Assembly: GCA_029959195.1 (NCBI GenBank)
Contig: CP114118.1
Span: 62,001-126,000 of the forward strand
Source of the DNA: Dictyophora rubrovolvata
Taxonomy: Eukaryota > Basidiomycota > Agaricomycetes > Phallales > Phallaceae
Direction: 5' to 3'
DNA: 64,000 nt
Positions 23,311-35,251 of the stretch are shown piece by piece. The notes below the pieces were generated by a model. That model was not told the DNA's origin. It was given only the letters and a program-made list of their open reading frames with translations, and ran no database searches. A program made the position numbers and the translations under genes. The stretch's first letter is position 1, and every line of letters starts with the position of its first letter.

Positions 23311-24735
23311 CTACATAGTTGGCCGTGATTTTCCTTTGAAATTACTTTTGCGAGTGGGAAGTATCCCTGTCCTCATCTTCATCCTCGCCAGGATTCGTGC
23401 TGGAGATGTGGTTGGAATTGACTGTATTGGCAGGATACTTGCCTTGTTTCTTTCCTGCATCACTCCTTTCTTCTGCTTCCAACTCGGGATCTTATTGTTT
23501 ACAAGTCTCTCGATATACTGCCACTCATGCAACTCATGTTCCTTCTCATCCAGTTTTCTCCAGTAACACTTTCCGGTTGTCAGAGCAGCTAGGATAACCT
23601 TTAAATCCCAAAGTCTGAGGTCATTCAGGTTGAATATCTCATTTGGCCAACTCTCGAGTACTACGCCATGTTCGTCTACGATGTGTTCTTCATAATTTTT
23701 CCAGTGCATCTTCGCCTCCAAGTTGTTAGTAATTTTGCCTATAATGAGGCTCAGCATCAGAATAGAAAATAGAATGATAAGCAATGAACTTATACAAACC
23801 AGCAAGTACCAGTGTCCAAATATCTGATTTCATCTTCAAATGACGCTCGCTGTCATTTTTTGCCAACCCTACTGAAAGTGTTACATAAAGAGGTGCAGTA
23901 AAAGGCTAACCCACCTCTGACCCCCAGTATAGAATATGCATCAAGTTTAACAGAAATCTTCAACAGTCATGCCAAGGACACTTTCAATAAAGCCTGCAGC
24001 ATTGGCATGGATGTAGAAGTTAGAAACAGCTGACTGTTCAGATGAGGCACGAGCTGTGACAAAGAAAGATGCTGTCTGATACTGGATGTCCATGTCCATC
24101 AACTATATACAGGATTATTAGAAGTCGAAGATGTCAATTAATAAAATACAAACTTCTCTCTTGATTGTCTTTACCATATTTCTGATGTCACGGGTTTGAC
24201 CTAAACTATGTATCTTCAACCCTTTTGATTTGTAGTTACAAGCATCTTCAAGACAGTACTTCATTTCTTCGAGCTTCTCTACTAGTATGTTATCACATGT
24301 AAGTGCATTTTTTGCAAGTTGTTGAAGATCTTGTAAATGCTTCTTTTTGCCTGGTGGAAGATCTGACGGCTAACAGGAATTAGACTGGTATATCAATGTA
24401 AGAAAATCACTACCTTCATTTATTTCCAGAGACTGTACATGAACAAGAGCATTCCATTTATTTACTGCACGTTGGTTGTGTTTAAGTGTAGAGAGTTGTT
24501 GAAGCCGTGAGGACATCCAGATGAGTTTTTTGCCATATTTAATAGCCAAAGTACTTGCAGCAAGATCTTGTCTTATCCATTCTTTTTCCATATCAGCCTG
24601 TAGCTCATGTGCTTTTTTTCGTGCATCTTTTGAGCTCTGACTTTGTTCTTCCTTGGTCATGGCTTGATGGGATTTGTGCTTAGCATCTAGTCGTTGCTTT
24701 AGCCTAACAAGGTGGGAAGTATAAACTGGTGCCAT
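23311..24735 (-). pseudogene. Broken member of the repetitive 'HWxNYE' Agaricomycete family
   Basis: The family is widespread in high copy number in mushroom genomes and often sits among transposons; its function is unknown. Order of parts here: a coiled N-terminus (RLKQRLDAKHKSHQAM...ARKKAHELQADMEKEW), NKWNALVHVQSLEINEG, then PPGKKKHLQDLQQLA, DIQYQTASFFVTARASS, NFYIHANAAGFIESVLGMTVEDFC, LDAYSILGVRG, LAKNDSERHLKMKSDIWTLVLAG, and MHWKNYEEHIVDEHGVVLESWPNEIF with LAALTTGKCYWRKLDEKE. Introns are canonical. The frame breaks in the exon between MTVEDFC and KLDAYSILG: about two bases appear lost and an immediate TAA results (near 23952-23960). The rest remains open, so decay is recent. A sequencing error is the alternative. 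Confidence 0.65.
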
Positions 24736-25782
24736 AGATATGAAGATTAATGGGAGAGAGATAGGGGAGGGGAAGGGAGAGTATGATTCTGAGGGGAGAA
24801 AAAATGAGAGAAAAAAAAATAAGAAAAAAAAATATCAAAGTTCATTTAAAAAAGGTAGCCAACTAAGCTGAGCTGATCATAGAAACAATCTGTTACATAT
24901 GGCAGCCCGAGATTATTCCGGATAGTTCCGAAAAAGTCCGGACTACTGGGGATGACAGGAGATAGAGTACTGAAGTATGGGGTGAGGGACTTGGCTTCAA
25001 CTTATATGTTGCGCCCACTTGCCCAGCTTACAATATCCCTCGATTTCGGAATACGAGGAAGTACGCAAGTACGCACTATTCCGACAACATGTGATACGAC
25101 GACGGTGTACAAGTCCACGTCATCAAAGATGACGTCAATGATAAGTATGAGTTGACTCAAATGTTAAGTCTGAGCCAACTATGCAATATGGATTAAGAGT
25201 ACGAGGCGAACTAGAGATGAGAGAATAACTGATTAAACTGATTATATTCAGACTGAGGATCCACAGCTGAGGGAGCTGGGGTTTAAATACAGGAGGGAGC
25301 AGAACTACGTAAATGGGGATAATGACAAATAAGGGAAAGTGGGAATTGACTAGTGCAAGCCAAGATGACAACCAGGTACCTTATTACTAAGCAAGTGGAA
25401 TACACATCCCCTTAAGGAAGATGTCTGATATGGGATTGAGGCCAGCAGGATTTCATGAATGCGTTTGATAGAGTATTTCACTTATGGATGCACCACTGAT
25501 TTTGGCCAGGGATCACGTGCACAGGAGGAAGCTGAAATGATAGAACTAGAAAAAACATGACAAAATGCAAAAGCAAAGGAGGTTACCAAATGGCAACAGG
25601 AGGTTGCAGAGGCATGCAACCCTCATTTCTATGTATCACAGAGTCAAACATCCACCAGCATTCTGTCCTCTCCATCCTCTCCATCATTATTAATACAAGG
25701 CTCCCTTGACAATCTCAACTTGGCATTCAACTCATCTACCTGATTGTATTCTCATTCTTATCATTTTACTACAGTTGCAAAG
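24736..25782. other. Intergenic, probable LTR remnants
   Basis: No gene. The stretch from about 24892 (TGTTACATATGGCAGCCCGAG) to 25380 looks LTR-like, with a TATTTAAA box on the minus strand near 25290, but I could not find its other end or a target duplication. Confidence 0.3.
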
Positions 25783-26454
25783 TATCAGGACTACTCACTC
25801 AGACTAGAGGGAGGTGTCAGGGCTACTCTCTCAGACTAGAGGGAGGGGATCCTAAGCAAAATATATTCTAGGAATAATACTAACTCACCTAGAGGGAGGG
25901 GATCCTAAGAGAACAAACTTAGGGATCCCTCCTCTAGGGCTACTAACTATATACTATGAGAAACGGTGAAGGCCACATGCGGCCTTCGGTTCATGGACTG
26001 GGTGTGGATACGCACCGGTCCCGGACTTTTAGCCGGGGCCTAGGCCATGGCTCTGATGAGAACAGGTGCTCAGCGTCCGTTGAAGGGAAAATGGGAATAC
26101 AAAAAGAGAGAGAAATGCCAGAGATGGGATAGAATACAAGAAATATGGAAATAAATAAAATAGACCAGAACTGAAGATAAATGTAGGAAAATAAGGGGAC
26201 GACGCTAGTGTACCCTGACAAAGGCCACATGCAGCCTTCGGTTCATGGACTGGGCATGGATATGTGCCAGTCCCTAGGCCACGGCTCTGATGAGAATGGG
26301 CGCTCAGCGCCTGTTGAAGGGAAAATGGGAATACGGAAGGAGAGGGAAATGCAAGAGATGGGATAGAATACGAGAAATATGGAAATAAATAAAATAGAGC
26401 AGAACCAAAGATAAACGTAGGAAAATAAGGGGATGATGCTAGCATACCCTGACA
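25783..26454 (-). mobile_element. Compound family A solo LTR (one copy within remains of another)
   Basis: The outer ends (TATCAGGA start, CCCTGACA end) are flanked by the duplication CAAAG (25778-25782 and 26455-26459). Within it lies a complete second family A LTR at 25815-26220 with TGTCAGGG and CCCTGACA ends, in the same orientation. The inner copy has no matching flanks, so it may derive from recombination between copies, not simple insertion. Fossil. Confidence 0.7.
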
Positions 26455-26629
26455 CAAAGTAGAGCATCATTAATGAAGAGTTGTGCAACCCCAAATTTAA
26501 ATTTTTATTATATATGAGTCTGTCATAGATGTTCTTCTGTTCTTATAGCTCATATTGTTGTATTCTAGTTTGAAGTGCTTCTCTTTCAGTCTCCAAGCTT
26601 TTTGACGTTCTTGCTCAACTGTAGGTATG

Positions 26630-27034
26630 TGTCAGGGTACGCTAGCATCGTCCCCTTATTTTCCTACATTTATCTTCAGTTCTAATCTATTTTACTTATT
26701 TCCATATTTCTCGTATTCTATCCCATCTCTTGCGTTTCCCTCTCCTTCCGTATTCCCATTTTCCCTTCAACAGGCGCTGAGTGCCTGTTCTCATCAGAGC
26801 CGTGGCCTAGGCCCTGGCTAAAACTCCAGGACTGGCACATATCCACACCCAGTCCATGAACTGAAGGCTGCATGTGGCCTTCACTGTTTTTCATAGTATA
26901 TAGTTAGTAGCCTTAGAGGAGGGATCCCTAAGTTTGTTCTCTTAGGATCCCCTCCCTCTAGGTGAGTTAGTATCTTTCCCAAAATATATTTGCTTAGGAT
27001 CCCCTCCCTCTAGTCTGAGTGAGTAGCCCTGACA
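26630..27034 (+). mobile_element. Solo LTR, family A, complete
   Basis: 405 bases, TGTCAGGG to CCCTGACA, with the duplication GTATG on both sides (26625-26629, 27035-27039). It is the best reference copy for the family in this window. Compared with copy 1 at 21056 it has lost essentially all CpG dinucleotides in its central part. Confidence 0.88.
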
Positions 27035-27549
27035 GTATGTCACAAAATTCGAAAGTGCCAGATCTGGTCTGATCTGGCCTTCAGGCTCCGTCAGGAGTAC
27101 CTCTCCTGACGGACCTGATCAGATTCAAGACTTAGATCTGGAATGTGCAGGACTGGTCAGGTTGAGGTGAGCAGTATCAGGAATGCATGGCAATGATCTG
27201 GGAGAAACTCGCAGGTCTAGATACATTAGCAGATCATTTTCATTTTCATTGTATCAGCTCAAATGGCGCAATTAGCACAATTCATGTTAAAGTTAAAACA
27301 ACTTGTATTATGAATTATGAATTACATAATCCTTAACTATGTACAAGGGAACATTATATATACTACAAAAATTACACTACTAGGCTACTAAGAATTTTAC
27401 CGCAAGTCTAGTATTGTCATTAGTCAGGGTGACGAAAATTTCGGGCTTTACTCACATTTTACACACCACATAGCTGCACAATGGGAAGGGCCATTGTCCT
27501 GTAACAGTAATTAGAGCCATATTTAAAGGATTGGTATATATTACCTACT

Positions 27550-28410
27550 TGTTAAGTACCGATTCTCGGGTATCGGCGATGAATGTATAAACGTTAATAA
27601 TCGTATTTAATGATGATACAAACATCACCGTAATGTCATAGAGCGCGGTCTCAACCTGAGTGGGTTGTACCACGACAGTCCTCTGGACGTTGGCTCTACT
27701 TGTCTTGACGTCATTCGGGATCTTCAAGTCATCGTAGAATCTCGTTGAGCCGAAGCTCTAAGAAGTCTAAAACGATCTGGTAGAATAGATCATCGACTAG
27801 AAAGCAGAAGAACAAGAGATGGAAGAAGTAGCGGATCCAATGCCAGAACGGCATTGTCGCTACGGACGGTTTAGATTTAAAGTGTTTGGAAATGATGGAA
27901 GCACTATTGGGAAATGAAGACTATATTGAGATATTGAACTAGGTTCGATATTAAGTCTGAAGAGAAGTCTAGCTACAAAGTATAGGAGGCTTTATATACA
28001 AGTACACTAGAGGTTTGAATCTCAGTTCGAAATAGATAACGAACTTGAGAATGTATACATGTCATAGCAATTTGTGAGTATCATAGGTATATGCAGGGTC
28101 AGTTTGCCATGTGGCAAACATGAGGCAACAAGAACAAAGGGAAAGCACATAAGGACCTACGACCGTCATAGATGATCTCATGCGTGGTTTGGAACTAGAA
28201 TTTATACCAAAGGTCCATCCGTGGCTTACTGTAAGTCCTAGGAAGACGACGGCCTCTAGGACTTTGTAAAAACGGCAATGAAGTCTGATAAGACTTCCGG
28301 TCGTGGCGTTTATGAAGTGATTGTGATAAGATAACATTTAAGTACGATAAGATAAGGGAATATAATAAGGAATCCGTATCGCTAGTGATGTCATGAATCG
28401 GATCATGACA
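27550..28410 (-). mobile_element. Solo LTR, family C, copy 1
   Basis: 861 bases; in its own orientation it starts TGTCATGATCCG and ends GTACTTAACA, and is flanked by CTACT on both sides (27545-27549, 28411-28415). The copy at 62730-63590 is the same length. Its 3' part holds a short open frame (27550-27727) also kept in the other copy. Fossil of an LTR retrotransposon. Confidence 0.9.
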
Positions 28411-29425
28411 CTACTCAGCACTTATGTACTTAAACCCAAGGGATGCCAGGGGATGCTCTGTCTTGAGCTTTACAAAAAATGGAGGGGGGGGAGTGATGGA
28501 AGGGGAGAAAGGAAGGTGGTGATGGTTGTGTGTCCCCGAAAGCCTTATAGGAAATTTGGTCAGCTTATATAATTTGTCGGTACTGGGAACCCTGCATCGG
28601 GTTGCATCGACAACCACAGTCATTTATAAACATACAGGCATTGTGTGCCATTACCACCCCCTTGATGATTTTTTTTCTCACTGTTGTAGAGTTTGACTTG
28701 CACTCCATTCTTTGGATGGCATTATATGTTTTATATTTATAATACTTTGTTTCAATCATTAAACAAGGCAAGATGTGTGACTATTAAATCCAAGGGTTGA
28801 ATTGGGTGCCAGTGTCATTATATCAGAACAGATTAACCAGGATTCCTGCTGACGAGATGTGCCTGTAGCAGAAGAGCATTTCCAAAAAACTTGCATCCGT
28901 GTATATTGTCATTGACAAAGCCCAGCTCAAGCCTGGAGGAAAATGTGACCAAGGAAGTTGTAAAAGTCTTACATAAAATCTTGTATCCATTCATACTTCG
29001 TCTCTTTAACTCACACATTAGGAATCCTCAAGCAGATTCGCAGGCCATGGACCGACCACATCATATTGGTCAGGAGTTTGGGAGAGTAAGTGTCGTCGAT
29101 TGTCAGCGACATCCATCAGTCCCCCCCAGTTGCCGCAGAATTTTCAGTCAATCTGTCAGTCTCAGTCAGTCTCAGTCAGTCGCACAGGATTTTTGGTCAA
29201 TCCATCAGTCTCAGCCGGTCTCTGTCAGTCCGCCATCAGTCGCCGTCAGTCGCCGTCAGGACCTTCAAGCTCGGTCAGATTGGGACCTGCCAGATCAGGC
29301 TTGGGCAATTTTTGCGACATAATCTGTCTTCCAAGCATCATATGAAAACCACATCTATCAATCTCCAATGGCATACTCAGACCCTTCTTGTAAGCTGTTT
29401 TGCCTGAATACACTCACATATGATC
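28411..29425. other. Intergenic with a short degenerate tandem repeat
   Basis: No gene supported. At about 29115-29260 CAGTC/TCAGTC words recur many times (CAGTCTCAGT, GCCGTCAGTC), a degenerate minisatellite that creates spurious frames on +. Confidence 0.4.
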
Positions 29426-30058
29426 TGTAAGGGATTTGTTTTAGATTTAGAATAGACTTAGCTCCTAATAAAATATAAAGGAGTTTTGTTTAGAGATTGT
29501 TCAGCAACTAAAAGTCCTGTTATTGAAAGTGAGACACTTGAAGGAAGATTTGAACTTAAGAATTAAGTTCAAATTAGTAGAGATAGATAGAGACTTATTA
29601 CTAAGTCCTTGAGAATAGAGAAAGATAAGAGGGAAAAAGACCAATTTGATTGGTAAGCACTTTAGTGCACAACAGTAGTTACAAGATAGATTTTTTACAA
29701 GAGAAATGAGCCCCTATTTATACACCTTGAGCAAGTACAAATAGCTCCAAACATTAGTAAGAGAAACATCATGTGAAAGATAAGAAATTACTTAAAAAGG
29801 AAGTGAATGAATAATAGTGGATCAGGGAAAATTATAGTGAGACAGGGAAGTGGAGAGAGATGATAAGAAAATAAAGGGGTTCCTGGAACTAAGTCATCTG
29901 ACTGTTCCTGAAAGATAAGATACATTACAAATAAAGGATTATTAAAGCAAGCAGGAACTAAAAAAAGAATAAAGGAAATACTTGTTTTTGGGTAGATAAG
30001 GGAGGAAATCATGAAATACATGACACAATCAACAATGACCACAACTTTGCCCATTACA
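29426..30058 (-). mobile_element. Probable LTR, family D
   Basis: 633 bases bounded by TGTAAGGG and CCCATTACA, near-inverted ends, with a minus-strand TATAAATAG box near 29718-29726, as expected for an LTR promoter. I found no matching target duplication (TGATC against TCATT), so the ends are less certain than for the other LTRs. Confidence 0.45.
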
Positions 30059-31015
30059 TCATTGTCTTGAGTGGTTGCTGGGTAAATCTTTGTCGGATCC
30101 GAAGGAACAACATTATTACAATGTTTTAACAAAGCATACCTTGGGCTTGGATGGCATTACTCCTGTTTTGGGGTTCTGTCTTATATGTTTGCTAAAGTAC
30201 ATATTTAACATATATAAATGTAATGATTCGTGCAATACGACATTTGTTGTTATATCAATCAAGGTTCCGAGTACTTTCAAAGTATATGTATCTCATCATC
30301 TAGAATACCATATAAAATGTCTATATCGGAAAACGAACTTACCGGTATTCAACACATTGTTGGTATCGGGGTCACCGGCTAACACTCAAATTAATATGAC
30401 GACGCATTAGTTAAGTCTTAGTAAAAATATTATAAATCCTGATAGCTAGTTTTCACCTTTTAATATTTATAATTCTGTATATAAAGCTCTATCTTCGAGC
30501 ACTAAATAATAAGTTCTATACTTTTATCTATTCCATAGCTGCGCACTGCGACAGAGATATAGGCTATGAGCATATTTGCAGATAACAGATTCACGACTAT
30601 TCGTGAAAAACGAGATACACTAGGCTCTGAACGGTCATTTGCTACACGAAGTGCCAAGAAGGGCGGGAAAAGCTAATAGAGTCCAAAACCTTGAAAAGAG
30701 ACTGACGTATGCGGGTGCCGGACTGGGAGCTCTTAACAAGAACCACTTACGTGTGCTGCGGCCAGTGTGCTGACGTGCATAATTTTAAGGCTCGGCACCA
30801 AAGTTCTTTTCCTGCCGTCCGGTTAAGTGATGCATTTTTAGCTCTAACTACCACCTGTTCATAACATCGAGTTCAGACTTGACGACTATTGGCTCAAAGA
30901 TCGTTTTCTGGCTGTTTATATTGACAAATTTCAATCAAATGGTTGCAAAATAGCCTCGCTTGGAACCCAATCGAGTTACGGCTGCAACTTGACAAGCGTT
31001 GGGGAGGGGGACAGA
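30059..31015. other. End of transposon island and 5' flank of reductase copy B
   Basis: No gene. From about 30560 the sequence again resembles the 5' flank of copy A (for example CAGATAACAGATTCA near 30581 and 16247), marking the upstream edge of the duplicated block. Confidence 0.5.
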
Positions 31016-31025
31016 ATATATAAAG
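31016..31025 (+). promoter_or_regulatory. TATA box, reductase copy B
   Basis: ATATATAAAG, 66 bases before the ATG at 31091, conserved with copy A. Confidence 0.6.
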
Positions 31026-31090
31026 AGTAAGATTTAGGTCAAATTCAGAAACAAAGGGAAAAAAAACCTTCGATTTTCCAACAAGGCTCG

Positions 31091-32986
31091 ATGTCTTCCA
31101 CTTCAGCTACTCGCAAAACTACCATGCCCTATGGTTAGTTTCTGCATCTTGTCATAGATTTTATTCATATCTGACCATGATATTGGCTCTAGTTACGCTG
31201 GGTAATTCTGGTCTCAAAGTTTCCAAGATTATTCTCGGGACGATGCAATATGGAAATCCCAAGTGGCAGTCTTGGACCCTCGGCGAAGAGGATGCCATAA
31301 CGCATATCAAAGCCGCGTACGTTATAATCCAGGGTTTACGAACCTCGTAGACTAAATGATTGATATCAGTTATGACGTCGGAATCCAGACTTTTGATACC
31401 GGTGATTATTTGTCCTTCTGAGTGGTTCAGTGTTGCCAGAGAATTGACATGGTACAAGCAAATGTGTATTCAAACGGAGAGAGGTATGATTTTTTTTGTT
31501 AAGGTTGAAAGTTCTGACGAGGGTTTTATCACAGCGAGCGTATTCTCGGAAACGCAATTAAGGCCCTAAATCTGCCACGAGAGGAAATCGTAGTAATGAC
31601 CAAAGTGACCAACTTCTTTGATATAAACCGAGGGAAGTATTGAATGAACCTTATTATCTCAAGCTTTACGCAGTTGTCGGCCGTGCTCCGGAAGTTCTGT
31701 TTCGCAGCATTGGGCCTGGAGATGAAGCTGAAAAAAATGGTTATGTCAATCAGAAAGGTCTCAGCCGCAAAGTTGGTTTTTTTTATTATCATTGGAGATT
31801 ATTGTCTGATTTTATTTTATTTTGACAAATAGCATATCTTCGAAAGTGTAAAGCACAGCTTGGAAAGACTTCAACTCGACTATATAGATGTTTTGCAGTG
31901 TAAGGGACTGAACCGTTGCGGTTGTCAAATTACTCATATTTATAGGCCACCGTTTTGACTATGAAACACCTATTGAAGAAACTGTGGGCGAAGTGTCTTA
32001 TCTGATAAGGTTATTAACGCTAATATTTTCTTCAAAACAAAGATGCAAGCTTTGCATGACGTCGTGCAGGCCGGCTATGTACGTTATATCGGGATGAGTT
32101 CTTGTTACGCCTACCAGTGTAAGTAATAAATATTTTGCTCGAGTATATTTTTTCACTCGTTGAATGCAGTCCACGCTATGCAAAGTGAGTTTTCGCTGTA
32201 TTTTGACTAGCAAATATAACACGGAGTCTTTTCAGACTATGCCATCAACAACAAGCTGACACCTTTTATTTCAATGCAAAACCATTATTCTTTGGTATAC
32301 CGAGAGGAGGAACGTGAAATGATGCCAACACTCAAAGCATGTCCCTCAGTTTTTATTGAATTTTCTTTTAAGCTAACATATATTTACGATGTGTGCAGCA
32401 CTTTGGGGTTGGCTGTATTCCTTGGTCCCCGTTAGCCCGGGGTCTACTCACCCGACCTCTGACGGAGAAAACGAAGAGGAGTGATGGCGACCCGTTAGTT
32501 CCGTTGAAGCTGACACTCGCTATCTCTCATTAACACATTCCGACCAGGTACTTGCAACACGGATATAAAGCTCCCGGTACGACCGATATAATCAATCGGT
32601 TAGTTGCCTCGATTCAATTATGGAGGTCAATCCACACTAATAGCTGAGCGTTTCTCTCTGAATCAGGGTGGAACAGATCGCCAAAAAGAAACAAATTACA
32701 ATGACCCAGGTTGCTTTGGCCTGGTGCTTCTCCAAACCGGGTTAGTGCCAACGTTGATTATTTATATCTCGCACTGAAGTATCTTCAACAAAGGAATGAC
32801 TGCCCCTATTGTTGGAACTACAAGTTTGAAGAACCTTCAGGAATTGATAGGCAAGTAACGGTTCTCGTTAAAAATTATTCAAAGGCTGACGAGCATGTAG
32901 CCGCTGTTGACATACGCCTGACTGACGAAGAGGTACAATATCTCGAAGAGCCTTATCAACCCCAAGCTGTGTCGGGTCATTGGTAA
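31091..32986 (+). CDS. Aldo/keto reductase (aryl-alcohol dehydrogenase type), copy B
   Basis: Same exon plan and family motifs as copy A: ILGTMQYGNPKWQSW, the catalytic-tyrosine motif FDTANVYSNGES, VVMTK, GDEAEKNGYVNQKGLSRKHIFESV, LDYIDVLQCHRFD, YIGMSSCYAYQF, MQNHYSLVYREEERE, IPWSPLARGLLTRP, PGMTAPIVGTTSLKNLQELI, AAVDIRLTDEEVQYLEEPYQ. It reads through only if the same two GC-AG introns are used (AAA|GCATGT near 32336 and ATAG|GCAAGT near 32850). Copy B keeps the more usual residues at several places (FDTANVY, KHIF, MTAPIVGTTSLKNL), so copy A seems the more derived. Followed after about 145 bases by the convergent DUP copy 2. Confidence 0.88.
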
Positions 32987-33131
32987 TTGGGATGTATTCG
33001 ATCTCCTCTTAATCATGGAGTCTCATGTCTTCCTGGAAATTTGAAAGACAAGAGAAAATTTAAAAGAAGTTCTGGGTAATAATTAACACCGCATCCAATC
33101 ACGAGAAGGAGTAAGGAGAAAAGATACGATT

Positions 33132-34290
33132 CTATTTGTCCATGAGGACTGTCTTTTTCAAAACGTCCACTACAATATTTTCCTCCACAATCGATTCATT
33201 AACCGTCATTCTACCACTGGCAGCCTCGAACACTCTTATCACTCCTCTAACTCGAACTTTAATGGTTCTAACAACGTCGCCAGCCCCGTTGTCAGGGAAG
33301 AGGAATGGATCGGCAACGGGAAGAGTCAACATGAACATACAAACTTGAGTACCTCGAAACCATACAATAGGCTTAAGCTGAAGATCAAGAGTAGAACTGG
33401 GAGACAGAAATCCGAGTATGGGTGATAAGGCTGGTCGCTGTTCCGATTGAGTCAGCTTTTCTTCAATAGTTTTTTTATCTGGGTGCCGCTCCTTGGCTGT
33501 AGTAGATTCTGGCTTCTTGGGTTCGAGTACGGTGCTATTTTCAACAAGCTTGAGATACTTCACTTCTGTTTGTCCTTTGATTGCTTTTCTGGGACATTGC
33601 ATGAACGCGTCAACGGATAAATAAATTAGATGAGCCAATTGAGGAGTTGTTTTTGACGGTGAATGCGGCTGATACGTTACGCGCCCCATTATTGAAAACT
33701 GATCGCTGAATGAAACACGTCAAGAAGTAGAAACAAGAGCTAAGAGAAGGAGAAAATGAACAATACCTTACACGAGGATCCCAGACTTCGTAATATGGTC
33801 CAGACTTCATTTCCAAAATCAAACGAGAGTCTTTACGAAGTTCGGAGTCGACAATGGCGTTGGACTGAGCATGGCTTGTGGAAGTAGAAGACGATAATAA
33901 ATAAAGGGTCTCTTCTTCGTCGGCATAGGGAACAGGCACAACCTTGTCCTCCAATTCTTCGTCATCAATATCCTCCAGTTCTTCTATATCGGGAGTTATG
34001 TCTGTTGCATTCTGATCCACTGTCTCCAATATCCTTTGTTTTCCACGAGCATATTTAATGAAATTGAAAACTTTTGGGATGACTGGGCGAGGAGGTGGTT
34101 GAGGCATCGTGTCCGGAGAGCCTCTATCCGCGTCCCCACCAGATAGGGTCGACGTCGTTTTGAAAATGGATCCAAGGATAGAGGATCTCCTTTCCCGCTT
34201 GTATTGATGAGCTTGATCGACATTTTCTTGATTCATGAGCTGGCGAGAAGAACACTTGGACGATTTTCGGCGTAGAGGAGATAGAAGCAT
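33132..34290 (-). CDS. Unknown protein 'DUP', copy 2
   Basis: Homologue of the gene at 14868-16141. Two exons; the intron (about 33699-33768, GTATTG donor, TTCAG acceptor) interrupts the same codon position as in copy 1 (AG|C after YYEVWDPRV). The N-terminal half is basic then acidic (MLLSPLRRKSSK..., DITPDIEELEDIDDEELED). The conserved C-terminal module has LSPSSTLDLQLKPI, TQVCMFMLTLPVADPFLFP and a run of beta-strand-like segments. About 350 residues, no signal peptide or membrane helix. Here the gene faces the reductase tail to tail, whereas copy 1 lies head to tail before its reductase. Function unknown. Confidence 0.75.
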
Positions 34291-35251
34291 GGCCTAACGC
34301 GTGGTGATGTTCACGCGTTCACGACGCAAAAGAAGGGTGGCAACGAATTTGTGGAATAGTTAACGGGAGCTATCTTTATATTCGAAAAACCAAGTTTCAT
34401 TGAGGACATAATGTCGTCAATATTAGTTCCTTTCAGCTTGGTCAGCTACGTGAACGAACAAGAGGACAGGTCACAGCGGACTCTGGACAAAAACCAATTT
34501 AGAACAACCAGTGCATTATGCAAAAGATCCGAAACTGACGATCTTTTCTTTGTTGACCAAGTGCCCATTTAATGATTTTTGGTACCGGAAATGTGCGTTA
34601 GATCCCTTCGCGGCTCCATTGTGGGCAGGAGCACCAAATCCGCCAAAGACTATTACGATCAAGACGGGATGTCAGAGTACGTACATAGGTTCAAGTTTCG
34701 CTGGCCGTTTCAGTGTATCAGTGTACTTCGGAAGAATAGACTTCATGTTGTCCGTTTCTCCACCGGTTTGCGAGTCGTTTGGCTGTGTAGTTCTAATACG
34801 CGTAACATGTGGGAACTCTAAGCCGATTCCCGGTTCCTAATTCAATCTGTGATTTGCACAAGATTTTCATCGGGTATCAAGTTGATCCGTGGTGAGACAC
34901 GATAGCAGCGCGTCGTCCCGATCGCGATGCGCTTTTGAGAAGATGTCAGACTGAAACTCTTTTTGTTTGAACCTAAAGGGGCGCGAGTACCGTAAGCACT
35001 GGCGCCACCACCATCGGCACCGTCTTACAAATCATTCAAAATCGTGTCAAAAAATACAAAAATAAAGTCCTATTATGAATCCAAACCCTACTATGTAAAA
35101 TATGGAGGGTATGTCAGAAGTCTACAAACAAATGCTCTTATAAGCAATGTAAGCAATGAACAGAGAGACTGTAAAACATTAAGTCAACAAATAAGTTTCC
35201 AAAGCAAGAAAAAGTGGTGTTACGATAATGATAGAATCATACAACATGGCA
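34291..35251. other. Intergenic, 960 bases
   Basis: Nothing recognised. Two overlapping plus-strand frames near 34511-34840 have no motif. Confidence 0.4.

Noticed and set aside
24892-25380. Possible further LTR starting TGTTACATAT
   Set aside because: No matching end or target duplication found.
29090-29407. Several overlapping plus-strand frames
   Set aside because: Produced by a degenerate CAGTC tandem repeat, not coding.
30075-30410. 111-codon plus-strand frame next to LTR family D
   Set aside because: Faint resemblance to a retroelement tail was not strong enough to name.
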